A stretch of 64,000 nucleotides of DNA from Doris montereyensis (taxonomy: Eukaryota; Mollusca; Gastropoda; Nudibranchia; Dorididae), in the NCBI GenBank assembly GCA_037039925.1, contig JAXRKP010000188.1, positions 194,501 through 258,500 of the forward strand. The letters are read 5' to 3'. The notes under the pieces were generated by a model. That model had not been told where the DNA came from and did no database searches. It saw only the letters and a list, made by a program, of their open reading frames with translations. A program made the position numbers and the translations under genes. Below are positions 11,801-25,000 of this stretch, piece after piece. Numbering within the stretch: the stretch's first letter is position 1; the number at the start of each line of letters is the position of its first letter.

Positions 11801-14800
11801 GTGAGTGTCAGTTTTAATAGAGTTTAGTGTAATAGAATCTAGATCTAGTAGTAGTGTTTACTGTTTGGTTTTTTATTTGATTTGATTTACCCACATCCAC
11901 AACTAATGTGATCTGGGGCTTTTTTTAGGTAGGAGGGGGGGAGGGGAGGGGGGGGAGGAGGGAGGGGGGGGGAGGGGGGGAGGGGGGGGCTCAGCCTTCA
12001 GGAATTGGGATAGATTTTACGAAAAGTAAGTCTGCTATTTATCAACATCTAGATTCTAGAGATCTAGATCTACTATATGATTATATTATCAGTATTGTGC
12101 AAATTATTAAAATGCATAATACTAGAGGCTATAGATCTTTCATTTAGGAACATAACTTATATATGACACTAAGCAGATGAAAGTTAAAAGCTGTCAAATC
12201 AATGGTTAGTCCCAGTCTGATAAGTCACACTGACGGTTAGTCAACTGGTGATATTTGAACCACTTCAAGTGTTTGAATTAAATTGTCTTTTTCTTAGTTA
12301 CACATCGAGTCTGATTGACGGATATGACCGAGACTAGTCACGAAACAATGCAACATCTGGATGAAACTCTTTCCTTTTTTTACCGCAACTTTCTCTCTCT
12401 CAGTTATGTTTAAATGACAATTTTTTGCAAAATAAAGACGGTAACAAGAATGATTTTTAAAAAAGGTTCTTAATTACGATAGGCCTATATATAATAATAG
12501 GCCTCTGTAATATGTTAATAATAATAATAATAAAAAAGCCAGGATACTTAGATATACTTCAGACGTGTAATGTAATAATTATAAAACCTACAATACTTTA
12601 AAGAAATCAATGCTGAAATGGCTTTGCACTAAACGATTTCAATGCACACAGGAGATTAGATTAAACTGTTTCACAACTGTTTCTCAATGGCTGCACAACA
12701 AAAACTTAATATTAATAATATCATATAGGACCTACACACAGTAGTAGATCTACAGATTTGTTCATTTACTTGGTTTTTCGCAACTTAAAGACCAGACTCC
12801 GTCAATGTAGGGTTTCGTGGAAGACTGAAACTGAAAGAATGAGCAGTCATGAGATTATTTCCATTTTGTGTTCTTACAGCATGTATTAGGTGTAACATAA
12901 AGAAGAATTTCCACACTGCTCTCAGACATTGGGTAAATTAACTTATATGGTATGACTAATAATTAATGCATGTTTTTTAAAGTTTTTTAAAGTGCAAGCA
13001 ACTAATTTTTTAAGATAATTGTTAAAACACGAAAGTTTTTATCAGAGCTATTTCCTCAAAACTCATTAAATTGGACCGTTATAGTTTGTCAGTTTAATGT
13101 GTTTTGAACTTTTAAATGAAACTGCATGTAAATACATTCCAAAATTATTAATTTTTTTAGAATAATGCTGTCAATATTTTCATCATCTTTCGTTTATTTG
13201 GTTCTCCATATCCTTGTCTCTTTCTTTCAACAGAATCTTCAGGAAATAACAAGAGCTCATATTGATTCTTTTGATTATTTCATCAAAGAAGGGCTTCATA
13301 GAATTGCCAAGGTGAGAAATTTTTTAATCATTTCTTTTTTAAGCTCACAAATATATCATGTAGGTTCCTTACATGTGGGCAACATAGTTGGGTTTTTTTC
13401 TTCAATTTTAGAAAGAAAAAAAAGATGATGGTGTGATCCTAAAAATATCTTCACAGGAGAAAAGAAGATTATTGAATTTGATTCACAATAGAATGAACAT
13501 CTCTTTCATTTAGTTTCTTATTTAAACATTTTTATATAAATGTGAACGTTGTTATTGATTAAACATTCTTATATAATGTGAAATTTGTCATTGATTAAAC
13601 ATTCTTATATAATGTGACACTTACCATTGATTAAACATTCTTATATAATGTGAAATTTGTCATTGATTAAACATTATCATTCTTTGGTTCATGTTTGGTA
13701 TAAAGGTTACTCTTCACTTTATAAGCACAATCAAAAAGAGTCAAGGTTAGATATTTCAGTCCTCTTATGGACTGATAGTCAAACACTAGCACCTTTTTTA
13801 CTTTGAACGTTATTTATTTGCAGTGTGTGGTGAAGTTTGTTTACCTTCATGAATAAAAGTGGCAAGTGGTAGTCAGCAGTGAGGGGCTGTTGACAATTTG
13901 ATCTAATTGTTTCTTGTTTTGTCCCCAGTATTTGGAACCACTAGAATTTTCTGTAGAGGAGGAAACTTCAGAACCTGTGAGGATCTCTCTTGACATTAAA
14001 GTTAGTATTACCAGTAAACCCTGGAGATTTTCTAGTTGCTCAAACCTGTTAAGTTTTTCATTGTTCAAGATCTGCTTGGATGAGAACGGATTTATGAAAT
14101 TGTTTTACTTGTAATCAAAAAAGTTACACATTATATATGTGTAATATATATATATGTAATTTAGATGATTTGACAGAAAATGGATAAAATTAGAATAAAA
14201 ATCCATACTATTTGAGTCTAAATTTATAAGCAATGTTTGTATACGACCAGGAACCCAATGATAGTGTATGTGAATATGTAGCATTGAATGTAAATATGTA
14301 ACATTGAATGTCGTCAGTGTACCTGTCTAAAGGCACAAGTCCGCCTGATGTAATTTATCAGGAGAAGCAAAAACCGTCATAAATAATCAAACTTGCTCTT
14401 TAAAAAGAAAGAAAAATGGAAATCTTTATAAATGTAGATCATATGTGCGTAAAATGAGCTTTTCTATTGATTCAATGCCTCCTTTATATATAGAAGCATG
14501 CATTTGATCATTTTGAGGACAAATCTCATGTAATATATCATGGACTTACCGGTTTAGACAGTTTCACTGACGATTTAACATTGAATGTAAATGTGTAATT
14601 TTTTATGTAAATATGTAAATTTGAATCAAGAGTAAGTCTGAAGCAAGACTACTTCCATTCTGTGTAGTTCCTCAAAGTGTGCACAAATAAGTACCTTTTA
14701 TTAATGATGTTAATTTCTAGATTCTTCTACAGATATCTATTCCCCTTGAACATCTCCTTTCTAACTGTATTACTTCAAATACTGCTTACCTTATGGATAG

Positions 14801-15863
14801 ATAAATAGATGAAGGATTAGATAGATGGTTAGATGGATTTATACTGATTTGATTGAATTCACTGCTAATTTTTATGTTGGAACATGTTTCAACCTGTGAA
14901 AGCTTATATGTCATGAATTTTAGTACTTTTTTTCTGTTTTATCAATGTATTTATATGTTTGTGTTATGACAATACCAAAATTATCTGTTCAGAGAAATAA
15001 GGGATTCTGATTTAGTTTTCACACATATTTTATTTCCTTGTTTCAGGCCTTGTCTCTTCAGTCACCCAAAGTTCCTGGTGTTAATAAGTATGTTGGAAAT
15101 TCAAAAATTTACCCAGCAGAAGTAAGTCATTAGGATATTTTAGCAATTACATTTTTATAAAAACGCACTTTAATTTTGAACGAAACTTTGTGACATAAAA
15201 TTTCATACGGTTTTATCAAACTCCCAAAAGGAGATGTTACAGCGATACCGTAGTGTTGTGAGTTTGTAATCAAGACGAGACTGGTTCAATATCCATGGCT
15301 GGCCCAGGTATTTTTTCACAATGTCATGCTCTTAGGAAAGGTACTGTACTCTGTTTTCCACTCTTGACTCAGGTGTGAATGAGTATCCAGTTACATGTAG
15401 AGAAAATCTTGTCAGAGTGTTAGTACAAAGTGCCTAACAGACTGCTGTACTGTATGCTCCCCAGGGAGTTGAGAACAAGATGGAATGGCCTGCTCGAATA
15501 AATGATGTACGGTCGGTGAGCCTGAGCATATGCGGCGATACAGACTATAAATCCATCTTTTTCTTTATCTATACGGTTGTCTGCCGGTGTTTGTATTGTA
15601 AGGTTAGAAATCATATGTCAATGAGACAAGCTCCAGCTTTCTCTTTCCTACAAGATATTGCTCCAGCTTTTTCTTTCCTACATGATATTGCTCCAGCTTT
15701 TTCTTTCCTACAAGATATTGCTCCAGCTTTTTCTTTCCTACAAGATATTGCTCCAGCTTTTGCTTTCCTACAAGATATTGCTCCAGCTTTTTCTTTCCTA
15801 CAAGATATTTCTCCCCTACCTCTATCCTTATTGAATTTCAAAATTCAGTTTAAAACCAAGCAG

Positions 15864-15914
<51 letters not shown>

Positions 15915-15936
15915 TCCTCCCCTCCCTCTCCCTCTC

Positions 15937-16029
<93 letters not shown>

Positions 16030-19000
16030 ATCTCTCTCTCTTTTGAAAACTGTAGAAGTAAATGTTTAAAATAGTCCAATTGATTCATAGAAGTAAGGAT
16101 GCTTTACATAAACAAAGAAATCAAGATGAATTTATTTTGCAACGGAATCAAACTAAGAACTGTCGGGTAAGGGCGTTAATCGTTTGTATTGTTAATTGTA
16201 ATGTAACTCCTCAGATCTGATTCGGCTCAATAAGATTGATCCGCCCACTTGACTAACGTAACTCAATAGACGAAAAACACCAACCTACCCATCAGGCCAA
16301 TCAGCGTTTTGCTTAATGAGACTGTTACTCAGTGTTACGTCTTTCTCTCCCGATTGACCGACAGGGTGGATGGCCAGCTCGACATACAGCGCTTCATTTG
16401 GTAACTGAGACACACATACGGCAGTTCATTTGATAATCGAGGCACAGATACGGCAGTTCATTTGATAATCGAGGCACAGATACAGCAGTTCATTTGATAA
16501 CTGAGACACACATACTGCAGTTTATTTGACAATCGAGGCACAGTTACGGCAGTTCATTTGGCAATCAAGGGCACAGATATAGCAGTTCATTTGGTAACCG
16601 AGACACACATACGGCAGTTCGTTTGATAATTGAGGCACAGATGCGACGGTTCATTTGATAATCGAGGCACAGATACAGCAGTTCATTTGATAATCGAGGC
16701 ACAGATACGGCAGTTCGTTTGATAATCAAGGCACAGATACGGCAGTTCGTTTGATAATCGAGGCACAGATACGACAGTTCGTTTGATAATCGAGGCACAG
16801 ATATGGCAGCTCATTTGATAATCGAGGCACAGATACGGCAGTTCATTTGATAATCGAGGCATAGATACGGCAGTTCATTTGATAATCGAGCTGATACGGA
16901 TGTTCGTTTGGTAATAAGGCGTGCCGAAATGCAGATACGGCACTCTTGAAATTTAGAATGCTCTTATTTCTCTTATTTTTCTTTTCTTTTTTGTTGTTGC
17001 TGACATGGGTAGATTAATGAGGGCACAAAATATTTTAAAATGTCAAAAAGTGAATTTGTCAACATTTTGACGTATACGGCACTTCATTTGATAACGGCAG
17101 TATTGGGATGCTCCATGGTTTGTTTGATTGGATTTGTAAATTGTTTTGATTTTAAAATCTCTTTTTTGTGCCTTTAATTGTACAATGCCATTGAGCACCT
17201 TTAATGAATGTCAGGCGCTCTATAAATGTATTATTATTATTATGATTATTATTATTATTACTGTGTAAATTTGTCTGCATAGGAAAAATACATTTATTTA
17301 ATTCACAGGTATGTTTTTATGTGATCAAGGATGTATTCTTTTACTTTCAGTGCCGTGAAAGGACGTACATCTTATGCTGGAGATTTAGATGTCACATTGG
17401 CTGTTAACTGCTCAAATGCCGCTAAATTGAATTCGTTAGAAATGTTGGCCAGGTTCCAATTATGGTCAAGGTGTGATGTTATTCAACTTCATTGGTTGAT
17501 GCCATTTATTGTCTTTTTATATTTTTGTTCTTTATTTTGGAAAGAAACTGAATTACTTTACATCTAAATAACAGCTGTTTAAATGAAGAGCTGAATTAAT
17601 GACATTTTCTACATCAGTATCCTGCTGATAAATATGTTTTAATGTATTCATACATGCTGTTTTTCTTTACAGTCAAATCTATGCAATATAGCAAATTTGA
17701 AGCCGGCCGCATTAGTTGCAAAAGGAGAGGAGGCAGAGGTAAGAGACCAGCTCAAAACTTGAAGCAAACTTTGAGTTTTGGGTATGAATGGAGAAGAAAA
17801 CTAGAAGCAAACTTTGAGTTTTGGGTATGAATGGAGAAGAAAACTAGAAGCAAACTTTGAGTTTTGGGTATGAATGGAGAGGAAAACTAGAAGCAAACTT
17901 TGAGTTTTGGGTATGAATGGAGAAGAAAACTAGAAGCAAACTTTGAGTTTTGGGTGTGAATGGAGAGGCAAACTAGAAGCAAACTTTGAGTTTTGGGTGT
18001 GAATGGAGAGGCAAACTAGAAGCAAACTTTGAGTTTTGGGTATGAATGGAGAAGAAAACTAGAAGCAAACTTTGAGTTTTGGGTATGAATGGAGAGGAAA
18101 ACTAGAAGCAAACTTTGAGTTTTGGGTGTGAATGGAGAGGAAAACTAGAAGCAAACTTTGAGTTTTGGGTATGAATGGAGAGGAAAACTAGAAGCAAACT
18201 TTGAGTTTTGGGTATGAATGGAGAGGAAAACTAGAAGCAAACTTTGAGTTTTGGGTATGAATGGAGAGAAAAACTAGAAGCAAACTTTGAGTTTTGGGTA
18301 TGAATGGAAAGGAAAACTAGAAGCAAACTTTGAGTTTTGGGTGTGAATGGAGAGGCAAACTAGAAGCAAACTTTGAGTTTTGGGTATGAATGGAGAGGAA
18401 AACTAGAAGCAAACTTTGAGTTTTGGGTGTGAATGGAGAGAAAAACTAGAAGCAAACTTTGAGTTTTGGGTGTGAATGGAGAGGAAAACTAGAAGCAAAC
18501 TTTGAGTTTGGGTGTGAATGGAGAGGTTTGAAGCAAACTTTGTGTTTTGGGTGTGATTGGAGAGAAAAACTTTCAAACTTTGTGTTTTGGGCGTGATTGG
18601 AGAGAAAAACTTGCAGCAAACTTTGACTTTGTGTTTTGGGGTGTGAATGGAGAGAAAAATTTGAAGCAAACTTTGTGTTTTGGGTGTGAATGGAGACCAA
18701 AAACTTGAAGCAAACTTTGTGTTTTGGGTGTGAATGGAGAAAAAACTAGAACAATTTGTGTTTTGAGGTGTGAATGGAGAGAAATTTGGGTTTTGAGCAT
18801 TGTCTTTTGATTTTAATTATTTTCTTTCAATTTGTTTTTATTTAATTGTTTTGTAGCCTACTCATCATCCAAAACACCATACTTCCTTGATAATGGAAGT
18901 AACAAATTTTCTATTTAGAAAAAAGGTGAACAAGTTGAGAGAGAGAGAAGTATGCGTAATGCTCATACTGAAACCTTCTATACTGAGAGGAAGTTATGTG

Positions 19001-22000
19001 CTATAAATAGATTTTCTTTTTATACTCATACTGAAACCTTCTATACTGAGAGGAAGTATATGTGCTATAAATAGGTTTTCTTTTTTATACTCATACTGAA
19101 ACCTTCTATACTGAGAGGAAGTATATGTGCTATAAATAGGTTTTCTTTTATACTCATACTGAAACCTTCTATACTGAGAGGAAGTATATGTGCTATAAAT
19201 AGATTTTCTTTTTATACTCATACTGAAACCTTCTATACTGTAATATTTTGTTACGATTAAAACAAAATTGGAAGCAATGTGTGGTCAAAATAGGACAACT
19301 TTAAATGGAAGGAAAAGAGATTAATCAAATTTTGCATATTATAAAAGTATTATATTTAAGAATTTGGAATCAAATGTAACAGCATTTTTAATATAAAATT
19401 CATTTAAACTGAAAAGGGCCTAGTCTCAATGGTGTATTGCAAATGGTGCTCATGATGCAATTTCCTTTCCATGCCCGTCTTTAGGAAATGGGTGGTTACT
19501 TTATCATCAACGACAACGAAAAAGTGGTGCGGCTCATCATTCAGCAACGGAGAAACTTTGTAAGTTGTTCCTGGTTGAGCTGTGTTATTGTCATTCATTA
19601 CTAAAAGTCGTACTTCTATAATTTCCCAGAACGGAGACTTGAAAAGTATTTGTTATAACAGTATATTATAAACGTAAAGAAAGAACGGGTTCAAATATAG
19701 GAAGCTAGTTCATTGCATTGTATTTATCATCATTCTATTAAATTTCATGATGAAATGAAACAAATGTTGAGGCTAACAAATTTGGTAAATCATGTTCTAT
19801 CAGGTGACTTTGTAGATCCATTAAGAGTTTTATCAAATCTTTGCTTTTTAGGGTTGTTTTTATGGTGGTCATATTATCTTTTAGCAATTTTTTCTACTTT
19901 TCTTTTTGAGACGGAGTGGAAGTGTTATTTATCATTTTAAAATTATGGACCACCAAAAATAATCACAAAACAACTATTGAATATATGTAATAAATGCAAA
20001 TTTCCTTACTTCTTTAACTCTTTCTCTTTTTTATTTCTTTATTTTAAAAAAAATGTTTCTGCCTTGCCTGCTTTCCAGCCAGTCTGTTTTCAGAGGTCTT
20101 CATGGAGCAACCGTGGCCCCGAATACACAGAATTTGGAGTAGCTGTGCGGTGTGTTCGAGAGGATCAAACTGCAAATGTGAGGAATTTTAGACATGATAC
20201 ACGTAACTGTCATTGACAATCGTAAAACTTTTGTGTTTTCATGAGTTAATCGAGAGAAAGAAAATTAAATCTGAAGAAAAACAATTTTATTAAGGTTTTT
20301 GCTGTTAGATGTTATCATTCTTTACTTTGATAACAAGAGTATACAAATTTTGTTTCTTGCATTTCACAGTCTGTGACTCAAAAAATTGTGTTTCTTCCAT
20401 TTCACAGCCTGTGACTCAAAAATTGTGTTTCTTCCATTTCACAGCCTGTGACTCAAAAATTGTGTTTCTTCCATTTCACAGCCTGTGACTCAATTTCACA
20501 GCCTGTGACTCAAAATGTGTTTCTTCCATTTCACAGCCTGTGACTCAAAAATTGTGTTTCTTCCATTTCACAGCCTGTGACTCAAAAATTGTGTTTCTTC
20601 CATTTCACAGCCTGTGACTCAAAAATTGTGTTTCTTCCATTTCACAGCCTGTGACTCAAAATTGTGTTTCTTCCATTTCACAGCCTGTGACTTAAAAAAT
20701 TGTGTTTCTTCCATTTCACAGCCTGTGACTCAAAAATTGTGTTTCTTCCATTTCACAGCCTGTGACTCAAAAATTGTGTTTCTTCCATTTCACAGCCTGT
20801 GACTCAAAAAATTGTGTTTCTTCCATTTCACAGCCTGTGACTCAAAAATTGTGTTTCTTCCATTTCACAGCCTGTGACTCAAAAATTGTGTTTCTTCCAT
20901 TTCACAGCCTGTGACTCAAAAATTGTGTTTCTTCCATTTCACAGCCTGTGACTCAAAAATCTTCCATTTCACAGCCTGTGACTCAAAAATTGTGTTTCTT
21001 CCATTTCACAGCCTGTGACTCAAAAATTTTGTTTCTTCCATTTCACAGCCTGTGACTCAAAAATTGTGTTTCTTCCATTTCACAGTGACTCAAAAATGTG
21101 TTTCTTCCATTTCACAGCCTGTGACTCAAAAATTGTGTTTCTTCCATTTCACAGCCTGTGACTCAAAATTGTGTTTTCTTCCATTTCACAGCCTGTGACT
21201 CAAAAATTGTGTTTTCTTCCATTGACTCACTTCCATTTCACAGCCTGTGACTCAAAAATTGTGTTTCTTCCATTTCACAGCCTGTGACTCAAAAAATTGT
21301 GTTTCTTTCATTTCACAGCCTGTGACTCAAAAATTGTGTTTCTTCCATTTCACAGCCTGTGACTCAAAAAATTGTGTTTCTTCCATTTCACAGCCTGTGA
21401 CTCAAAATTGTGTTTCTTCCATTTCACAGCCTGTGACTCTCCACTACCTCCAAAGTGGTGCGGCCAACTTGGCCTTTGGACTAGAGAAGGAAATGTTTTT
21501 GTGCCAGTAGTCATCATTCTCAAGGTACCTAGTAAGACTAGGAATTTTGTGTCAAATTTTCACCAGCCCGTAATAATCCTCATGCCAGGTTGTTTTTGGA
21601 GTTATTTGGGGGTTGTTTATTGTTGACTAAATTGTCTGCTCATAATTATATTGTTATCACTACTCATACCGACGTTTTAAGAAAAAAGACTCAAAATTTC
21701 TCAGCTAGAAGGAGATCTGGAGTTGGTTAAAAAAAAGTGAGTGAAATTTGTGACAAACGTAGACTGAATGTTGTTAGTATTGTTTGTGAGAGAGAGGACA
21801 GTTGACAACCGTAGATCTGATAATGAGTGTCGTCCCAAACCATCCAATGTGAAGTTAAAACAACATGGACGGATGAAATGTATTGTAGTTTGTGCTGCCC
21901 TTTCGGCTGTTACTATTAGAGGTTTTGAGAGAGGTGAAAAGTTTCAAATTTTTCATTGTTGCTTTTGTAATTTTTTTATAGTGTAGTGTGCTCTTTGATT

Positions 22001-25000
22001 ATCTTGTAATTTTAGCATTCTTGTCTTAATTTAGTGCGAGCAATAACAACTTTTGAAGTGAAGCATCTCATAAGAGTTTAATTTCCGTGCCTCCAGCCTC
22101 CATGTTTTGATGTGTTTTCTGCCTTCATTATTTTTCTTCTTGCACTAATCGTGAATGAATTTGTTTGTCTTTGACATAGGAAGGGTAAGCTTCTTGTTCC
22201 ATCAGTGTTTAACCTTTTGGTAGCATGAAAATGATTTGGGTTTTTTTTTTCAAAGAGAGTGGATAACTTGAAAATTCACCAGTTTCATGATTTGAAGACA
22301 ATAAAACATGGCTGGCTTAGGAATATTTTTACAATGTTCTACTCTTAGAAAAAGTACTTCCACTCTGCTTTCCTCAATTGACTCAGGTGTGAATGAGTAT
22401 CCAGCTATGGTTAGAGAAAGATCTTATAGTATTAGTACAAAAGTGCCTAACAGGCTGCTGTACTGTATACTTCTCAGGAGTTGAGGACTTTGAATAAAAT
22501 GGCCTGCTGGGGGATTAAAGGATGTGCAGGCAGTGAGCCTGCACTTGTGCGGGGATCCTGCCTATATATCCATCATTTTATCTTTAATTATACTTACCTG
22601 CCCCAAAACCTTGATGTGGTCAGTGGAAGTGACACAGGTTGTATGTTTGATTTGATTTACCCACATTCACAACTAAGGTGATTTCTGGGTTTTTTGGTCA
22701 GATTTTTAATTTTGCCGGACTGGCCTGTAAACAGCCATGGGATCTTTAACGTGTACAGAGTGTTGTTATCTGCACACGTGACCTCCTTTTATCGTCTGTC
22801 TCCGATTTGACTAGGTGTCGATCCACCTACCTGGACCGGGGGGGGGGGGGGGGGGATATTGACCTTGAAAAAAATTGAAGATAAGTTTTCAACCTTTGAT
22901 GATGCTTGAACTCACTTTCTTTGGGTTGAGAGGCCGACACTTTGCCTCTGGACTACCAAGTCCCCGGTTCTGTGACCACTTACCAGAGTTTCATTGAAAT
23001 GCTATGAATTAGTCATGTTGTGCACATGTTTCGATTTTGTTTTGGGATGAAAAGATTTATGACAGTGAGAACTGACTGTTGTGAAAGAAAGATTTCAGGG
23101 CAATTTTGTTTTTTTACCATTTTGTTTTAATCGCTTTGTTTTTGACAGGGTTTGCTTGATGTGACAGACAAGTATATCTTTGATGTGCTCATTCAATCCA
23201 GAGAAGAAGATTCTTTTTACAAAAGGTAAATGAAGCATAGAGTGTGTATGAATTTAATGTCTAGAAAGAAGCATAGAGTGTGTATGAATTTAATGTCTAG
23301 AAAGAGGCATAGAGTGTGTATGAATTTAATGTCTAGAAAGAAGCATACAGTGTGTATGAATTTAATGTCTAGAATGAAGCATGTTGTCAACTCTTAAGCT
23401 GGGAGATGGTTTAGTATAAATAAATGGAAAAATAGACACATTTTTTGGGGGCGTTTTTCCTGATTTATGATGATGATTGTTACTGTTATTAATATTATTG
23501 TCTGTTTTAATATTAGTGTCTGTTTTAATTATTATTGTCTGTTTTAATTATTATTGTCTGTTTTAATTATTATTGCCTGTTTTCATTATTGTTGGTCATA
23601 GTGTCCATTCATTTTTTAGTTTAATTTTTATTTTCTGACTCTCCTTTCTGGTTTTCTCAATGGAAAGAAGGAAATTGAAGACTTATAGTTGAAACAATTT
23701 AAAAAAACATGTGATAATGGAAAGAAGGAAATTGATGATTTATAGTTGAAACAAGTTAAAAAAAACATGTGATGATGGAAAGAAGGAAATTGAAGATTTA
23801 TAGTTGAAACAAGTTAAAAAACATGTGATAATGGAAAGAAGGAAATTGAAGATTTATAGTTGAAACAAGTTAAAAAAACATGTAATAATGGAAAGAAGGA
23901 AATTGATGATTTATAGTTGAAACAAGTTAAAAAAACTTATGTGAAAACTGGGTTAAAAGACAGGATTCAGTGCTTTAAATGTTGTTCACAATCAAGCTTC
24001 TAGACTTTCCCTATATTTGTGTCCCTTCATACCCAGTTATACAGCCAAGGACAACATTCGGTGCTTTTTGCAATGTGCGATTTCTTTCAGTTCCTATCAT
24101 TTCATCTGAAATTACTCAGAAATTTCATTGAAATCAAACAAATCTGTGGGATCTTTGGACATATACATTGGTTTATCCATTAAGTAACCTACGTTTATTT
24201 CGTATAGGCATGAATTGGTAGATTATTCTTATGTTTTTCATGAAGTGAGCTTATTTTGTTGTTCTTTTTTAATTCTTTGCCAGCTCTGTTATGTTTATGC
24301 TGCGACAACTCTTACAACAAAATTATTTTCTCAAAAGAAGTCCTCAAGTTCCTTGGAAAGTCATTCAGAGTGAAATTACCATTACCGTCCTGGTACTCAG
24401 ATGAAGCAGTTGGCCAATATCTCATCAGGTAAATTTGTAAAATTTGTTATTTCAGGATGTCTATGAAAAGAGGACCCATTTAAAAGGGCAATTTTGCACC
24501 GTTTGCAGCAAAACTTCGAACAAAGAAAATTCAACCAAATATTTCAATATGAAGAAAATCAATCAAAATGTTCAAGAAATATAATTTTTTTTAACATTTC
24601 AACCAAAAATTGAGAAAAACACAATTTCTTGAGAATCAACCAAAATGTGTATTTGTGCATTAAAGAACACCTTTCTTTAAACTGACAATGCCAAATAAAG
24701 TTGATATGCTCCAGGTTTTTTACCAGATAAGCTTCACTTAACCGCTGAAAATTTGAATAACCAAAATGGCATGTCTTTGGGTCAATTCTTTGGACCTTCT
24801 CTTCTGTTCAACGCTGAGTTTCAACCGTTTGATTGTTTGTAGGTTGTTTCCGTAGACTCTGTCTTTAAAAAACCCAAATGAAATAATTGAGAAGGTTCAA
24901 GTTGGGGACCATTCAGCTTACGGCTTAGAAGGCGTTTCCCAAACCTTTCTTGCAACCAGACTAGGGCCATTCTTGATGTGTGGAGTGGGACTCCATCCTG

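Noticed and set aside
15480..16046. 188-codon plus open frame
   Set aside because: Runs through SINE-C, the 30-bp array and the (CT)n tract.
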